From NCBI RefSeq assembly GCF_944323605.1, contig NZ_CALUTC010000004.1, forward strand, positions 1 to 64,000: a stretch of DNA of 64,000 bases, read 5' to 3'. The notes beneath the pieces were generated by a model. The model did no database searches and was not told the DNA's origin. It saw only the letters and a program-made list of their open reading frames with translations. Below, piece by piece: positions 18,782 to 27,650 of this stretch. Source of the stretch: an uncultured Campylobacter sp. (GTDB lineage: Bacteria; Campylobacterota; Campylobacteria; Campylobacterales; Campylobacteraceae). The number at the start of each line of letters is the position of its first letter. The first letter of the stretch is position 1. Both the position numbers and the translations under genes were made by a program.

Positions 18782-18924
18782 ATATCGCCCTTGTGTGTGA
18801 TAGGGGCTGCAAACTACATAAAATCGATAATATTTTCATCACGCAAAACATCATTGATTTACACCTAGTGGGAAGCGGGAGCTATGCTTTCCCGCTTTAT
18901 ATTTATAATAAGGAAAGCTTATGA
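18769..18924 (+). pseudogene. Out-of-frame extra target-recognition-like module
   Basis: The 51 residues from ATG 18769 include VNIALVCDRG, then IFITQNIIDLHLVGSG and AFPLYIYN. This repeats the layout of the module inside the main gene (ALLVSRQ, then FISDKMVDINLYRRGG, MPLYLQN) and of the one just upstream (IGLILPRQ, then FIAHTIMEM, FPLYLYN). It is in the frame reached if the (GA)8 tract lost one unit, and that frame is open from the repeat to 18924. Whether it is expressed alone is doubtful. It could be a remnant of a related gene or a spare specificity cassette. Confidence 0.5.
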
Positions 18925-19226
18925 ATGCTTTAGAATCCATCGGTGAGCCGCTGTTTTTAGATATGAAAAATAAGGTTTTAATCATTGAAAAGCCAAGTTA
19001 CAAAGAGAGTGAGCAAAGGCTTTTTGTCAATGAATCTTTATATTTTGATAAGGTAAGCAAAGAGGTATGGGCGTATAAGATAGGGGGCTATCAAGTCTTA
19101 GATAAATACCTAAAGAGCCATAATGGAGAGGAGATTGACTATGAACACTTTCAAAAGATAATCCAAAGTCTTACAAAAAGCCTAGAGCTAGAAAATGAAA
19201 TTTCAAATATAAGTTTTATTAGCTAA
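18921..19226 (+). CDS. Detached C-terminal domain of the restriction-modification enzyme
   Basis: This 101-residue reading frame contains GEPLFLDMKNKVLIIEKPSY and VWAYKIGGYQVLDKYLK, a segment I know as the extreme C-terminus of large type ISP/IIG enzymes. Its own ATG overlaps the stop of the preceding frame as ATGA, so it could be made by translational coupling when that frame is read. If bases ~18552-18920 were removed, LMSVHLM would join directly to this piece and restore a normal enzyme ending. It may therefore be a non-functional fragment or a separate subunit. Confidence 0.6.
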   Translation: MNALESIGEPLFLDMKNKVLIIEKPSYKESEQRLFVNESLYFDKVSKEVWAYKIGGYQVLDKYLKSHNGEEIDYEHFQKIIQSLTKSLELENEISNISFIS

Positions 19227-19369
19227 AAGCTGTATAAAGTTTTTAGCTTAGTTTATTTAAAATGGGATTTTAAAATTTAAATTTACTGATGTATTTTTTA
19301 ACAAAAAGATTAAAATTTACTTAAAAATACATTTTATCCGAACAGATATTTAAAAATATGCTATACTTT

Positions 19370-19385
19370 GTTTCCAAAAAGTTTC
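19370..19385 (+). promoter_or_regulatory. Pho box (PhosR operator) upstream of pstS
   Basis: The direct repeat GTTTC-CAAAAA-GTTTC exactly fits the PhosR consensus that I recall for C. jejuni (GTTTC, N, AAAA, N, GTTTC). It lies 44 bases before the pstS start. A TATACT at 19362-19367 just upstream and a weak TTAAAC at ~19394 downstream are the candidate -10 boxes; the downstream one would suit activation. No other feature is seen in 19227-19428. Confidence 0.8.
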
Positions 19386-19428
19386 CATTTTCTTTTAAAC
19401 TTTCAAGAAAATTTTTCAAGGAGTTTAT

Positions 19429-20418
19429 ATGAGAAAAGCAATTTTCTTATCTTTAAGTGCTTTTTCTTTAATGTTTGCAAATGAGCTTAAAATAGCTGGT
19501 TCATCTACGGTTTATCCATTTACTAGTTTTGTAGCAGAAGAATATGCAGCTGTGAAAAATACTAGAACGCCAGTGGTTGAAAGTATAGGAACCGGCGGCG
19601 GATTTAAAGTTTTTTGTGAAAATAAAATAGATGTTGCAAATGCTTCAAGGGCTATTAAGCCAAGCGAATTTGATGTTTGTAAAAAAAATGGGGTTAAAGA
19701 TGTCTTAGGTGTTATGATAGGTTACGATGGCATAGTTTTAGCTCAAAATAAAAGCAACATACCTCTAAATGTTACTATGAAACAACTTTTTTTAGCTCTT
19801 GCTAAGGATATTCCTCAAAATGGAAAATTAATCCCAAATCCTTATAAAAACTGGAATGAAATCGACCCTTCTTTACCAAAAAGAAAAATTTCAATTTATG
19901 GACCACCTTCAAGCTCAGGGACAAGAGATACTATAGAGGAGCTTTTGCTTGTAAAGCAGTCTAAGAATTTCAAAGAATACGGAAAAGAATCTGGAAAATA
20001 TAAAACCATAAGACAAGATGGCGTTTATATACCAAGCGGAGAAAATGATAATTTAATAGTAACTAAGCTTGTGGCTGATAAAGATGCTGTAGGGCTTTTT
20101 GGCTACGGATTTTTAGCCTCTAATAAGGACAAAATTTCAGCCGCAAAGATAGATAATATAGAAGCAAATGAAAAAAATATTTCAGAAGGCAAATACTCCC
20201 TAGCAAGATCCTTATACATATATGTAAATGCTAAAAACAAGGCTGCTATAGACTTTGCAAAGCTTTATATGAGTGATGATTTATCTGCTGCTAATGGTGA
20301 GTTATCAAAGATAGGTTTGGTTCCTTTGAATGCTGATGAGCTTAAGAAAACTCAAGAACATATAAATAATGCCGGTATTTTAAATGATGATTTAGTGAAA
20401 GCGGGTAAGGTATTTTGA
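19429..20418 (+). CDS. pstS: Phosphate ABC transporter, periplasmic binding protein
   Basis: A 329-residue periplasmic phosphate-binding protein with an N-terminal signal peptide cleaved near LMFANE. Phosphate-contacting segments are IAGSSTVYPFT at the mature N-terminus, ESIGTGGGFKVFC, and the later PPSSSGTRDT loop. It delivers orthophosphate to PstCA. The Pho box upstream predicts induction by phosphate starvation through the PhosS/PhosR two-component system. AAGGAG gives a strong ribosome binding site before ATG 19429. It heads pstSCAB, whose genes all overlap. Confidence 0.97.
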   Translation: MRKAIFLSLSAFSLMFANELKIAGSSTVYPFTSFVAEEYAAVKNTRTPVVESIGTGGGFKVFCENKIDVANASRAIKPSEFDVCKKNGVKDVLGVMIGYDGIVLAQNKSNIPLNVTMKQLFLALAKDIPQNGKLIPNPYKNWNEIDPSLPKRKISIYGPPSSSGTRDTIEELLLVKQSKNFKEYGKESGKYKTIRQDGVYIPSGENDNLIVTKLVADKDAVGLFGYGFLASNKDKISAAKIDNIEANEKNISEGKYSLARSLYIYVNAKNKAAIDFAKLYMSDDLSAANGELSKIGLVPLNADELKKTQEHINNAGILNDDLVKAGKVF

Positions 20419-21329
20419 TAAGAGAAAAGCTTATAAAATTTAGTCTTTTTCTATGTGCTTTGGTAAGCGTTGTGGTGAGTTTTGCCATTATGCTTACTGT
20501 GCTTATAGAAGCTCTTAAATTTTTCCAAAAAGAAAGTATTTTTACTTTCTTGTTTTCTACTCAATGGGCTGCTGATGCGGCTTTTGTATCTATAGATGGG
20601 ACAACCGGACACGGTGTATTCGGGGCTGCTTCTTTGTTTTGGGGCACCTTTTATATCTCTGTTATAGCTATGATAACAGCTCTTCCTTTAGGTGTTATGT
20701 GTGCTATTTATCTTGGTTGCTTTGCTGGTAAAAAGTCCAAAAATTACTTAAAACCTGTTTTAGAAGTCATAGCAGGAATTCCTACCGTTGTTTTTGGATT
20801 TTTTGCTGTTATAGTTATAGCCCCTTTTATAGTTATGTTTTTTGGGGCTTTAGGTATAGAAGCTAGCTATGAAAGTGCTTTAGGAGCAGGTTTTATAATG
20901 GGTATAATGATAGTTCCTATAGTTGCGTCTTTGTCTCAAGACTGTATCGAGGCTGTTAATGCAAAAAGGATAAATGCGGCGTATGCACTTGGTATGACTA
21001 GAAAAGAAGTTGTTTTTGCTGTGGTTTTACCAGAGGCTATGCCAGGCATTATAGCTGCTTGTCTTTTAGCACTTTCAAGGGCATTGGGCGAAACTATGAT
21101 AGTTGTTATGGCTGCTTCTTTAAGACCTAATATGAGCTTTAATTTTCTTGAAGATATGACAACGGTTACAGTGCATATAGTTCAAGCCTTGCAAGGAGAT
21201 CAAGCTTTTGATAGTTCTTTAGCCTTGAGTGCTTTTTCTCTCGGGCTTTCTTTATTTATCATAACTCTTATTATAAATATGATAAGCGTTTATTTAATTA
21301 ATAAATTTCATAAAGGAAAAAGTTTATGA
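20415..21329 (+). CDS. pstC: Phosphate ABC transporter permease PstC
   Basis: A 304-residue inner-membrane permease with about six transmembrane helices. The cytoplasmic EAA loop that docks onto PstB is visible as NAAYALGMTRKEVVFAVVLPEAMPGI (only partly conserved positions matter: the A-L-G and the later P). The start is TTG 20415, overlapping the pstS stop, with AAGGT six bases before it. It pairs with PstA to form the translocation channel for phosphate. Confidence 0.95.
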   Translation: MIREKLIKFSLFLCALVSVVVSFAIMLTVLIEALKFFQKESIFTFLFSTQWAADAAFVSIDGTTGHGVFGAASLFWGTFYISVIAMITALPLGVMCAIYLGCFAGKKSKNYLKPVLEVIAGIPTVVFGFFAVIVIAPFIVMFFGALGIEASYESALGAGFIMGIMIVPIVASLSQDCIEAVNAKRINAAYALGMTRKEVVFAVVLPEAMPGIIAACLLALSRALGETMIVVMAASLRPNMSFNFLEDMTTVTVHIVQALQGDQAFDSSLALSAFSLGLSLFIITLIINMISVYLINKFHKGKSL

Positions 21330-22423
21330 AAATATTTTTAAAGCAACGCAAGAAATCATCTAAGAGATTTAAACTGTTTTGCAAAACAGGGCTTTATATA
21401 AATATGGTATTTTTGATAATATTTTTAGGAAGTATCACTTATCTTGCATTTCCAGCATTTAGTCAGACTTATGTTTTAATTAAAGAAGATAGCAATGATT
21501 CTGTTAAAAATTTATTATCAAGAACAGAAAGAAGAGTTTTAAGAACTGAGCAAAATTTAACTTTTCCAAGATGGATGCTTGCAAATTCTGAAGTTGATCA
21601 ATTTGTTAAAAATAAATTTAACCGTCTTGAAGAATGGGATAGGTATCTAGTTTTTAGACTTATGCAAGAAAATGAGGTAAAAAGGAAATTTAATATATCT
21701 TTTTTTGCTAATGGAGATTCTAAGGTAGCACCCGAAAATTCTGGTATTTTAGCTTCCGTTGTAGGAACCTTGCTTTGTATGATTGTGTGTATGGTAGTAG
21801 CTGTGCCAATAGGTGTTGCTACGGCTATTTATTTAGAGGAATTTGCTAAACAAAATTTACTAACTCATACCATAGAGGTTTGCATAAATAATTTAGCAGG
21901 AATTCCTAGTATAATTTTCGGACTTTTAGGACTTGGTCTTTTTATAAATTTTTTTGGTATGCCACGTTCCTCTGCTCTTGTCGGCGGTCTTACCTTAGCG
22001 ATAATGTCTCTTCCTATTATAATAGTATCTACAAAAGCAGCTTTAAAAAGTGTAGATGTGAGTATGAAAAATGCAGCCGAGGCACTAGGTTTTACAAAAT
22101 GGCAAATGGTAAAAGGTATCATTTTGCCACTTGCTATGCCTATGATACTTACTGGTTCTATCTTAGCACTAGCCCAAGCTATAGGAGAAACTGCTCCTTT
22201 GATGATCATAGGTATGATAGCTTTTATACCTGATGTAGCTGCTTCTTTGAGTGAGCCAACAACGGTTTTACCTGCCTTGATTTATAATTGGGCTTCTATG
22301 CCAGAGAGGGCTTTTTTAGAAAGGGCTGCAGCCGGAATTTTAGTTCTTTTGGCTCTTTTAGTTGTGCTTAATCTAAGTGCGATACTCTTAAGAAAATACT
22401 TTCAAGGAAAACATTCGTGGTAG
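21326..22423 (+). CDS. pstA: Phosphate ABC transporter permease PstA
   Basis: The second permease subunit, 365 residues, longer than the ~290 of E. coli PstA. The extra length is a ~100-residue hydrophilic segment between the first and second membrane helices (~residues 45-140), presumably periplasmic. This occurs in a known subgroup of PstA proteins. The EAA loop [15 protein letters not shown] followed by ILPLAMP is intact. It overlaps pstC by 4 bases and pstB by 7. Phosphate uptake across the inner membrane is the clear role. Confidence 0.95.
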   Translation: MKIFLKQRKKSSKRFKLFCKTGLYINMVFLIIFLGSITYLAFPAFSQTYVLIKEDSNDSVKNLLSRTERRVLRTEQNLTFPRWMLANSEVDQFVKNKFNRLEEWDRYLVFRLMQENEVKRKFNISFFANGDSKVAPENSGILASVVGTLLCMIVCMVVAVPIGVATAIYLEEFAKQNLLTHTIEVCINNLAGIPSIIFGLLGLGLFINFFGMPRSSALVGGLTLAIMSLPIIIVSTKAALKSVDVSMKNAAEALGFTKWQMVKGIILPLAMPMILTGSILALAQAIGETAPLMIIGMIAFIPDVAASLSEPTTVLPALIYNWASMPERAFLERAAAGILVLLALLVVLNLSAILLRKYFQGKHSW

Positions 22424-23157
22424 CAAAAGTAGTAAATTTAAATCTTTTTTATGGCAAAAAACAAGCTTTATTTGATATAAATATGCAGATAGCTAGAAAT
22501 AAAATAACAGCTTTAATAGGTGCTTCTGGTTGTGGTAAATCCACTTTTCTTCGTTGTTTTAATAGAATGAATGATAAGATAGCAAAGATTAGCGGACTTG
22601 TAGAAGTCGGCGGCAAAGATGTTCGTTCTCAAGATGTTGTTGTGCTGAGAAAGAGGGTTGGTATGGTTTTTCAGCAACCAAATGTCTTTGTAAAAAGCAT
22701 TTATGAAAATATAGCCTATGCACCTAGACTTCATCATATGATAAAGAGCAAAGATGAGGAAAGAGCTTTAGTTGAATCTTGTCTTAGAAAGGTTGGTTTA
22801 TTTGAGGAAGTAAAAGATAAGCTTAAAACAAATGCTATGGCATTATCTGGAGGTCAGCAACAAAGACTTTGTATAGCTAGAGCTTTGGCTATAAATCCAA
22901 GCCTATTGTTACTTGATGAACCAACTTCAGCACTTGATCCTATCTCATCTGGCGTTATTGAGGAGCTTTTAAAAGAGCTTAGCCACAATCTTTCTATGAT
23001 AATGGTTACTCATAATATGCAGCAAGGAAAACGTGTCGCTGATTACACTGCTTTTTTTCACTTAGGAGAGCTTGTAGAATTTGGGGAAAGTAAAGAATTT
23101 TTCGAAAATCCAAAGGAAGAAAAAACAAAGGCTTACTTAAGCGGTGCTTTTGGTTAA
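22417..23157 (+). CDS. pstB: Phosphate ABC transporter ATPase PstB
   Basis: A 246-residue ABC ATPase that powers phosphate import. It has Walker [10 protein letters not shown], a Q-loop ([10 protein letters not shown]), the ABC signature ALSGGQQQR, Walker [14 protein letters not shown] and a switch histidine in MVTHNM. The start is GTG 22417 with AAGGA eight bases upstream, overlapping pstA by 7 bases. No phoU-like gene follows; the operon ends here at a terminator shared with metK. Confidence 0.97.
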   Translation: MVAKVVNLNLFYGKKQALFDINMQIARNKITALIGASGCGKSTFLRCFNRMNDKIAKISGLVEVGGKDVRSQDVVVLRKRVGMVFQQPNVFVKSIYENIAYAPRLHHMIKSKDEERALVESCLRKVGLFEEVKDKLKTNAMALSGGQQQRLCIARALAINPSLLLLDEPTSALDPISSGVIEELLKELSHNLSMIMVTHNMQQGKRVADYTAFFHLGELVEFGESKEFFENPKEEKTKAYLSGAFG

Positions 23158-23265
23158 TCTTGCTTTTATAAAGCTTTGTTTGATGTAAAAATACAATGCA
23201 AAACAAAGCCTCTTTGATTGAAAACGCTACGTTTAATTAGCTTTTAGTTTTGTTAATCTAATTGC

Positions 23266-23292
23266 AAAAGGCTCAAAAAATTCGAGCCTTTT
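23266..23292. terminator. Bidirectional terminator between pstB and metK
   Basis: AAAAGGCTC and GAGCCTTTT pair around a nine-base AT loop. It ends in T-rich sequence on both strands and lies between the convergent pstB and metK genes. Bases 23158-23265 hold a few weaker inverted repeats but no gene. Confidence 0.75.
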
Positions 23293-23308
23293 ATCAATCT
23301 TGTGTGAT

Positions 23309-24505
23309 TTATTTTAAATTTTCAAAATCTTTCACAGCGTCAAGCTTTTCCCAAGGGTAATCTTTTTGTCCAACTTGTCCTCTTGATGCAACATCTGCAT
23401 AAAGGAAGTTGTCTTTTCCTGGTTTGTCTAGATTAAATTTATTTTTTATCCAATTAGGTGTTAGAGGGTAGTTTTTCATTACGAAATCACTTAAAACATT
23501 ATCATCGACTCCGTTGTTTGTCCCCATACAATCAACACTGACAGAGGTAGGCTCTGCAACCCCTATAGCATAGCTTAGTTGAACTACACATTTTTTTGCT
23601 AGTTTTGCTGCTACTATATTTTTAGCAATCCATCTAGCTGCATAAAGTCCGCTTCTATCAACTTTTGTATAGTCTTTGCTAGATTGTGCACCTCCTCCGA
23701 TAGGAGAATAACCACCAAAACTATCAACTATAAGCTTTCTACCCGTTAAGCCACTATCGTGTAAAGAGCTATGATTTACATATTTTCCTGTCGGGTTTAT
23801 TAGAATTCTAGTTTGTTCGGGGTGAAATAATTCTTTTGGCAAATCGCTTTCTAAAATAAGCTTCATAATGAGTTCTCTAAGCTCTTTTATATCCATACTT
23901 TCAACACAAGGGGCAGACACTACTATAGTGTGTATGCTTTGAGGCTTACAGTTTTCAAAATTATTCTTATTGGCATAGTCTATAGTAACTTGAGTTTTTA
24001 TATCAACGCCTAATTTATCAGGGTGTTTTTTTGCAAACTCATACACCTTATCACAAAGTTTTCTAGCGTAAGAAATGGCTGCTGGCATATATTCATCAGC
24101 TTCGTTACTAGCAAAACCAAACATAATCCCTTGGTCTCCAGCTCCTATTTCGCCACTTTCTTGATCTACTCCTTGATTTATATCAGGGCTTTGCTCGTTT
24201 AAAAATACTAATACTTCTATATCATCAGGGTGCAAACACTGTAATTTTGTGAAGGCAGACTTTCCGTCATAGCCTATTTTTGCAAGTGCATTTTTAACAA
24301 GCTCATCATAATCTTTTTTACTAAGCTTATGTTTAGATTTTACCTCGCCACCGATGACAACTTTATTTCCCGCGACAAAGACTTCACTCGCCACCCTTGA
24401 GTCTTTGTCATTGCTCAAGAGTATATCCACTATTGTATCAGCGATAATGTCAGCACACTTATCAGGGTGTCCCGGACTAACTACTTCAGAAGTGAATAGA
24501 TACAT
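23309..24505 (-). CDS. metK: S-adenosylmethionine synthetase
   Basis: A 398-residue enzyme that makes SAM from methionine and ATP. It begins LFTSEVVSPGHPDKCADI, with the ATP-binding histidine in GHPDK, and has GAGDQGIMFG (the conserved hexapeptide-like loop) and DSFGGYSPIGGGAQSSKD with basic residues for the tripolyphosphate. Its product serves all methyltransferases in this window, including the restriction-modification enzyme and CmoB. A short GGTCT/AGACC hairpin occurs 22-35 bases upstream of the start, but I see no SAM riboswitch. Confidence 0.97.
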   Translation of the reverse strand: MYLFTSEVVSPGHPDKCADIIADTIVDILLSNDKDSRVASEVFVAGNKVVIGGEVKSKHKLSKKDYDELVKNALAKIGYDGKSAFTKLQCLHPDDIEVLVFLNEQSPDINQGVDQESGEIGAGDQGIMFGFASNEADEYMPAAISYARKLCDKVYEFAKKHPDKLGVDIKTQVTIDYANKNNFENCKPQSIHTIVVSAPCVESMDIKELRELIMKLILESDLPKELFHPEQTRILINPTGKYVNHSSLHDSGLTGRKLIVDSFGGYSPIGGGAQSSKDYTKVDRSGLYAARWIAKNIVAAKLAKKCVVQLSYAIGVAEPTSVSVDCMGTNNGVDDNVLSDFVMKNYPLTPNWIKNKFNLDKPGKDNFLYADVASRGQVGQKDYPWEKLDAVKDFENLK

Positions 24506-24613
24506 TTTTTTCCTTTCGGCATTTTTTGGTCTAAAAGACCGTTAGATTTTACTTAAAATTTATATATGTTAAGTTAAAAATTGCTAGAATCTAAAAAAAT
24601 ATCAAAGGTAAAA

Positions 24614-25492
24614 ATGAGACATCTTATAAGCACAAGAGATTTTAGCAAAGATGAGGTTTTGGCTCTTTTTGATAGAGCTAGAGAATTTTTAGATGAAAAA
24701 CCACGTACTTTACTCAAAGGAAAAAGTGTAACTACTATATTTTTTGAAAATTCTACAAGGACGCTATCTTCTTTTGAAACCGCAGCAAAAAGGCTTGATG
24801 CGAAGGTTTTAAGACTTGATGTATCAAGGTCAAGCTCTAGTAAAGGGGAAACTCTTTTTGATACAGCCGCAAATTTAGACGCTATGAATCCAAATGCTAT
24901 AGTTGTTAGACATCAGCATTCAGGAGTTCCAAGTTTTTTAGCTAGATACGTAAAATGCCCAGTTTTAAACGGTGGAGATGGTAAGCACGCACATCCTACA
25001 CAGGCTTTACTTGATTTATTTACTATAAACGAGCATTTTAGTGGAAATATAGAAGGTAAAAGAGTTTTGATAGTAGGAGATATAAAAAATTCAAGAGTAG
25101 CAGCTTCAAATATAGAGCTTTTATCTAGATTTAATTTTGATATAACGCTAGTAGCACCACCTCAATTTATGCCGAATGTAGATTTAAAAAAAACAAGCAA
25201 TCTAAAAGAAGCTTTGGAAAATGCCGATATAATTATAAGCTTAAGAACTCAAACGGAAAGACATCAAAAACAAATTTATGGTTCTTTAAAAGATTATGCT
25301 AAGGATTATTGCATAAAAAAAGAGCTTATAAAGGATAAGGATATAATAATCTTACACCCAGGACCGGTGCATAGAAATATAGATATAAGCGACGAGGTTT
25401 TAGCTGATAAAAGATGTCTTGTTTTAAGACAGGTTAGCAACGGTGTGGCTATTAGAATGGCGGCTTTATTAAAGCTTATATTAGAGAGTTAA
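24614..25492 (+). CDS. pyrB: Aspartate carbamoyltransferase catalytic subunit
   Basis: This 292-residue enzyme joins carbamoyl phosphate to aspartate, the committed pyrimidine step. The carbamoyl-phosphate loop [12 protein letters not shown] (~50-60), [10 protein letters not shown] and HPGPVHRN are all present. An upstream in-frame TTG at 24581 would add 11 residues, but ATG 24614 with AAAGGT upstream gives the conventional MRHLIS start. No pyrI regulatory subunit follows. The next gene, pepF, starts 11 bases after the stop, beginning a long co-directional operon. Confidence 0.96.
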   Translation: MRHLISTRDFSKDEVLALFDRAREFLDEKPRTLLKGKSVTTIFFENSTRTLSSFETAAKRLDAKVLRLDVSRSSSSKGETLFDTAANLDAMNPNAIVVRHQHSGVPSFLARYVKCPVLNGGDGKHAHPTQALLDLFTINEHFSGNIEGKRVLIVGDIKNSRVAASNIELLSRFNFDITLVAPPQFMPNVDLKKTSNLKEALENADIIISLRTQTERHQKQIYGSLKDYAKDYCIKKELIKDKDIIILHPGPVHRNIDISDEVLADKRCLVLRQVSNGVAIRMAALLKLILES

Positions 25493-25503
25493 AGGGAATA
25501 ATT

Positions 25504-27213
25504 ATGAGTGCAAAATGGAATTTAAAGGATTTATTTAAAAGTGATGAGGATTTAAAATTAAAGCTTGAAATTCTTAAAAAAGACGCTTTAAGCTTTAGAG
25601 AAAATTATGAAAATAATCTTAAAAAAAGCGATATTTTTGGTGAAATAATACAAAAATACGAACAAATTCTAGAGGATTTAACTTTAGTAATGACTTATGC
25701 TTTTTTATGTTTTGCTGGTGATACTAGCAAGGGTTCTTTTTACGCAAGTTGTGAAAAAGAATGCAAAGAAATAGAGGAAAATCTACTTTTTTTTGAGCTA
25801 GAATTTTGTGAGCTTGATGAGGATTTAGCTAAAAAAATTATCGATGAAAACAAGTCTTATAGTTTTTATCTTTCAAATTTGCTTAAAAATAAAAAACATA
25901 ATTTAAGCAAAAAAGAAGAAAGGATAATGCTTTTTTTATCTAGCACCGGAGCAGAAGCTTTTTCTAGATTATTTGATGAAAGTTTGACAAAAATAAAAGT
26001 TAAATTTGAAGGGAAAAAGCTAGGCATAGAGGAAATTTTAAGCAAACTTTATAGCAAAGATAGAAATGAGAGAAAAAAAGCTGCTAAAAATTTTAGTAAA
26101 AAATTAAAGAAAAATTCTGATTTATTAGCATATATATTAAATATGATAAGAGCCGAATTAAAAACAATTTCTAAGCTTCGTTCTTATGAAAATGCCGAAC
26201 AAAGAAGACATATAAGCAATCAAATTTCACAAAAAAGTGTTGATTCTTTAATAAAGGTAAGTGAGGAAAATTTTGCCATAGTCGCAAAATACTACAAAAA
26301 GAAAAAGCAAATTTTAGGATTTAATGAGCTGAAAGATTATGATAGATACGCACCTATAGGCAAGGATTTTTCTTTATCTTATGAAAAAGCTAAGGATATA
26401 GTTTTAAAAGCATTTTATGATTTTTCAGATGTTTTTGGCGATATAGCTAAGGAGGCTTTTGAAAAAAATTGGATAGATGTTTATCCTGATTCTAAAAAAA
26501 GAGGAGGTGCTTTTTCTCATTCTGCTGTAAAAAAAGCCCATCCTTACATTCTTTTAAACTATACAAACAAAAGAAGAGATCTTTTTACCTTAGCCCACGA
26601 GCTTGGTCATAGTATCCACCAAAAACTTTCTTACAATGTTTCTTTTTTGAATCAAGATACGCCTTTAACTACAGCAGAAACAGCTTCAGTTTTCGCTGAA
26701 ATGCTAATTTTTGACTATATAAAAAAAGACCTTAAAGCAGATGAGCTTATAGGGCTTTATGCTGCCAAGATAGAAGATATTTTTGCAACTCTTTTTAGAC
26801 AGATAAATTTCACTACTTTTGAGAGACGAATTCATTCTATTGAAAATGAGTTATCAGTAGATGAGATAAGCAAAATTTGGTATGAAGAAGGCTCTAAGAT
26901 GTTTAAAGATAGTGTAAAGCTGTCTAAGGATTATAGGTATTGGTGGGCTTATATACCACATTTTATCCATAGTCCTTTTTATTGTTATGCTTATTCTTAT
27001 GCCCAACTTTTAGTTTTGGCTTTGTATGGGCTTTATAAAAACAAGGATAAGGATTTTAAAGATAAGTATATAAAAATGCTTTCAAGTGGCGGTAGTAAAG
27101 CACCAAATGAATTAATATCAGATTTTGGTTTTAATGTAGATAGTGAGGATTTTTGGAAAATTGGTATGAAAGAGATAGAAAAATTAGTTAATGAATTTAT
27201 GGAGTTGAGATAG
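25504..27213 (+). CDS. pepF: M3-family oligoendopeptidase F
   Basis: A 569-residue cytoplasmic zinc metallopeptidase that degrades short peptides. The HEXXH zinc helix is visible as LAHELGHSIHQ (~360-370), with the third ligand Glu downstream in TAETASVFAEM. The N-terminal half is the helical lid domain of the family. A GGGAA element precedes ATG 25504. The following gene starts with a GTG that overlaps the final base of the stop codon. Confidence 0.93.
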   Translation: MSAKWNLKDLFKSDEDLKLKLEILKKDALSFRENYENNLKKSDIFGEIIQKYEQILEDLTLVMTYAFLCFAGDTSKGSFYASCEKECKEIEENLLFFELEFCELDEDLAKKIIDENKSYSFYLSNLLKNKKHNLSKKEERIMLFLSSTGAEAFSRLFDESLTKIKVKFEGKKLGIEEILSKLYSKDRNERKKAAKNFSKKLKKNSDLLAYILNMIRAELKTISKLRSYENAEQRRHISNQISQKSVDSLIKVSEENFAIVAKYYKKKKQILGFNELKDYDRYAPIGKDFSLSYEKAKDIVLKAFYDFSDVFGDIAKEAFEKNWIDVYPDSKKRGGAFSHSAVKKAHPYILLNYTNKRRDLFTLAHELGHSIHQKLSYNVSFLNQDTPLTTAETASVFAEMLIFDYIKKDLKADELIGLYAAKIEDIFATLFRQINFTTFERRIHSIENELSVDEISKIWYEEGSKMFKDSVKLSKDYRYWWAYIPHFIHSPFYCYAYSYAQLLVLALYGLYKNKDKDFKDKYIKMLSSGGSKAPNELISDFGFNVDSEDFWKIGMKEIEKLVNEFMELR

Positions 27214-27650
27214 TGGTTTATGATTTTTTAAAAAGCAAAGAGTTTTCTGGACTAATGCTTAGAAACTGTTATGAAATTTTGGTTTTACTTACTTCAAAAT
27301 CACAAGCTTTTCACATTATATGTGATGCACGTTTTGTGAATTATAGTCCGATTTTACCAGAAGGATATGTTGATACGCATCTTTCATACATAGTATTTTA
27401 CATATCAGATGAAAGTGTTGGCTCTTTTTATTTTGACGAGAACAAGCTTAGCTTTGAAGCTTGTTTTGGTGCGGATAATTTTGTTAGCTTAGTAACTGTA
27501 AATTTAAAAGGTGTAAGCAAAATTCAAATTCAAAGAGATATTGTTTTTGTAAATTCTGCCTTTTATGAACAAGATGAACAAGATCTTTTGCAAGAGTCTT
27601 CAAGTGCTTTTATAAATAATCCAAAAAATAAAGATATTTTTAAAAGATGA
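27213..27650 (+). CDS. Conserved hypothetical protein
   Basis: A 145-residue protein without a recognisable domain. It is mixed alpha/beta, with many aromatic residues and no signal peptide or membrane span. The acidic, low-complexity tail (EQDEQDLLQESS) precedes a basic end. The GTG start overlaps the pepF stop by one base, and its own stop overlaps uvrD as ATGA, so it is co-translated with both. I recall a hypothetical gene at the same place in C. jejuni. A helicase or peptidase partner role would be guesswork. Confidence 0.75.
   Translation: MVYDFLKSKEFSGLMLRNCYEILVLLTSKSQAFHIICDARFVNYSPILPEGYVDTHLSYIVFYISDESVGSFYFDENKLSFEACFGADNFVSLVTVNLKGVSKIQIQRDIVFVNSAFYEQDEQDLLQESSSAFINNPKNKDIFKR

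Noticed and set aside
24528-24540. GGTCT/AGACC hairpin upstream of metK as a SAM riboswitch
   Set aside because: The stem is only five base pairs with a three-base loop, and none of the helices of a known SAM riboswitch is visible. At most it is a small leader hairpin.
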